The notes beneath the pieces were generated by a model. The model was not told where the DNA came from. It did no database searches and saw only the letters and a list, made by a program, of their open reading frames with translations. Positions 61,561 through 64,000 of a stretch of 64,000 nucleotides of DNA are shown piece by piece (position 1 is the first letter of the stretch; each line of letters opens with the position of its first letter). Source of the DNA: Galbula dea (taxonomy: Eukaryota; Chordata; Aves; Piciformes; Galbulidae). The translations under genes and the position numbers were made by a program. The stretch is taken from assembly GCA_013399015.1 (NCBI GenBank), contig VWZX01002526.1:1394835-1458834 (forward strand). Reading direction: 5' to 3'.

Positions 61561-63960
61561 ATCTTCGTAACTAGGGAAGACCCTTTGCTCCAGTTTCAGT
61601 GCCAAGACAAAGGGGAAGGCTTTTAGAGCAGGATATTGCTTTCCAGTGTTCAGAGATCCTAGGGATATATATTTTTTTAAGTCCTTGGGTACTGCATGGC
61701 AAACAAACCAGTGGGAGCACAGGTAAGTGAGGGATCAGTACCTTGGGGGTTTCTCCAGCTACGTGACTCACAAAATGGAAACATGCCGACGAGTCACAGG
61801 GAGATTTTAAGGTCACTTCTGGATGCTTTCTTCAGGCAAAGCTCTCACTGAAGTGGTTCAACTTGCTATGCATTACCTAGGGACTCACAAACACCACCCT
61901 GGTAAGGAGGCACCTGCTAAAGGTAGACCCTCACAAACACATAGAAGGATAACATGTCTCCAACCTGGCCCTCAACCACAGTTCAGGTGCTTTTATCTCA
62001 GTCCCACAAACACGAGTCCCCCTCCCAGGCAAACGTAGCACACGTCTGGACAACACATCAGTCTCTTGACTGACACTCATTTCTCCTCTGCCAAGACAAG
62101 GATGCATTTATTTATTATGGGTTAAATATTTGGAGTTGAGTAAGAACCTCAGAGGGAAAAGGTGGGTCTGCTTCCTTGGATTTTTTTCTCCACCCCCTCA
62201 CTTTCGTTATAAAAAAATGGATTTTTTTAAACTAAAATGTTTATTTTAGGGAAAACTCTCCTTTCTGACTCTAGGCTCAGCTAAGGGCTGAGAGTTAACA
62301 GCTCTCAAGCAAAAAGCACATGAGGAAATACAGTGGAGAAATAGCTGGACGTGTCTGGACATTGCCACAACAAGTCTAAAATGTCAGGGTGAGGAAAGGA
62401 CCACACTTTGCCACAACAGGAGGCAACAAAAGGACAAAAAACACCCAATAATTTTTCCAGGTATTTTATAGGGAAGTGCCAAAAACCAGGTAGCCCAGAC
62501 TTCCACAAATGTATGGGACAACAAGAAGCACATTTTAGAAGCTGTGACATCTCATGATGTGATCCATATTCAGTGATTTCAGTTGTGTTATGGTCCCTAT
62601 AATTTCCACTAAAAGTCTTTTCTCATACCACAAGTCATTAGATGTTTTTACTACTATAAACATAGGTGTCTTTTGTTTCTTCTGTGGAATAAACTTTAAT
62701 GTTTTATTAAGCTATACTACATGCATTCAAGTGTGATATAATGGATGTTATTTTACTGTCAAGAGTAGGTGTTACATAGGGCTGTCATCAGTATGGTAGT
62801 TTTGTCTTTACCATTTGGCTAATGAAAAGAATTGTGCCATATTTTTCCAAGAAGCTAGAACTGTTATTACAATGTTTCTAAACATCAGTGCCATGTCAAA
62901 AAGTCAATCATTCTTTGGATAGATTTTGAGACTGCTCACCAGAGGATGGTCACTATATTGTGAGTTGTGCATGGTTGTGATCATGCATATTTTTCAGTCG
63001 TTGGTCTGAATTAGCCTAAAAATAGATACGTATTGATAAGAGCATTTTAGAATAAAAGATTCCTGTTGAGTTTTTTGTTTCTTTATGGGTTGCAGTCACA
63101 GGATTTTTTTTAGACTCAAGGTTCATATTGCTTTTTAGTAGTGTGTACATGTGCACTGTTCTTCCATTTTGCTTTCTGTGGTTTTCCTTCTTCTGAAGTC
63201 TGGTATGCTTCGTAGTTTATTTATTTATGAGCTGCAGAGAAAGGAGTTCACAATAATAATAATTAAAAAATAAATTGGTATGGAATTTATAGTTAATGAC
63301 ATGCCCAGAAACATAAAACAATTACACTTATGCAACATAACGTGCATTTTTACATGCCATTCACACATCATGCATCCCCAGTTTATGTAAGTAATGAAGA
63401 CTAAATAGTACACTTCCCTGCCCAATGGAGTCAGCACAATTAAGTCAAGGAGACATCAAGTAATTGGGAATAAAAAGCCACATGCATGTGCTAAAAAAAA
63501 AGTGGTATTTTATGGCAAGTTTGCAGGGGGTGCTTACAATGTGGCAGCACCTTGGCTGCAATCAAGACCGAAGCATTACAATACAGTCGCTGCAAGCTGT
63601 ATATTGAGTGCTGTGTATCGTGGATGCAATGAATTCTAGTTGCAGCCTTGCATAAGGTAGGTAGTGGTTGCCTGGCATGACGTGACCCCATTGAAGCTCT
63701 GGGCTGGGCATGAGGTAGAACAGCAGAGGTGAGTGTGGAGGCAGGATGAGTCCTTGCACGTGGCCAAAGCCAAGGAAAAGGTGTTGATTTTCCTCATGAT
63801 CAAGGAAACTTTGGAGAATTTTGGGCCAGTGTATTTGCAGTATTCAGGTAGGCAAGGACATCCACTCCCACATTTCCCAAGTTGTTAGGCTGGAGCTGTA
63901 CTTGAACACAACTTTTTCAGACAGCTGACACTTGCTCCACACCACGTCACTGTCCAGTTT
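61561..63960. other. AT-rich non-coding DNA with no recognised gene
   Basis: From about 62100 to 63450 the sequence becomes noticeably AT-rich with short TTTATT and AATAAT tracts. Possible donor GCAGAG|GTGAGTG occurs at 63728/63729 on the + strand, and a CRE-like TGACGTGA lies at about 63680. Neither is enough for an exon or promoter call. Confidence 0.5.
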
Positions 63961-63973
63961 CTGTGGTAATCAC

Positions 63974-63991
63974 ACGCTCGCTCGCTCGCTG
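63974..63991 (+). repeat. (GCTC)n CpG-containing short repeat at the window edge
   Basis: Four imperfect-to-perfect GCTC units with three or more CpGs appear just before the window ends. Such runs are common at the edge of CpG islands and 5' UTRs, so a further promoter may start beyond the right border. Confidence 0.6.
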
Positions 63992-64000
63992 GAGGCAAGA

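Noticed and set aside
1251..64000. Coding exons of the expected neighbours PTP4A3 and SLC45A4
   Set aside because: I looked for the phosphatase VHCVAGLGR signature and the SLC45A4 start and DRIPMRLW-type segments and saw none on either strand.
1..64000. tRNA, rRNA, CRISPR arrays, operons or phage-like modules
   Set aside because: No intact B-box GGTTCGANTCC context, no direct-repeat/spacer pattern and no prokaryotic gene organisation; the window is vertebrate.

Overview
This window is vertebrate nuclear DNA, most likely from a bird. The evidence is one intact single-exon GPCR coding sequence that reads as GPR20, several 5'-truncated CR1 LINE fragments (two ORF2 pieces, and tails built on the ATTCTRTG-type octamer that is typical of bird and reptile CR1), moderate GC with depleted CpG, and one assembly gap. 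There are no operons, Shine-Dalgarno sites, CRISPR arrays, tRNAs or rRNAs.

Layout: GPR20 lies at the extreme left (177-1250, + strand), directly behind a splice acceptor, so its 5' non-coding exon(s) are outside the window. About 62 kb of largely non-coding DNA follows. Landmarks in it are a CR1 3' end near 11.8 kb; a CpG-rich block next to the N gap (12.67-13.0 kb) with a CTCF-like core and a possible short first coding exon; a degenerate palindromic sauropsid-type repeat near 20.4 kb; CR1 ORF2 pieces near 24.0 kb and 51.3-51.9 kb; an interrupted CR1 at 33.4-34.3 kb; an inverted CR1 pair at 39.65-40.16 kb; a CpG-enriched, promoter-like block with two strong splice donors at 42.36-43.2 kb; and a candidate conserved non-coding segment at 61.1-61.56 kb with a paired-GATA palindrome and an AP-2 site.

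Context: in human, as I recall it, GPR20 sits between PTP4A3 and SLC45A4, and SLC45A4 is transcribed in the same direction as GPR20 from roughly 48 kb beyond the GPR20 3' end. With GPR20 on the + strand here, SLC45A4 should lie to the right, also on +. The promoter-like block at 42.4-43.2 kb is therefore a reasonable candidate for an upstream SLC45A4 promoter and first exon. I found no coding exon of SLC45A4 or PTP4A3 in the window.

I did not find a previously undescribed multi-gene system. Most open frames of 60-170 codons look like chance frames without recognisable domains. The useful leads are candidate regulatory elements and some repeat structure, all of which need alignment or expression data to confirm.
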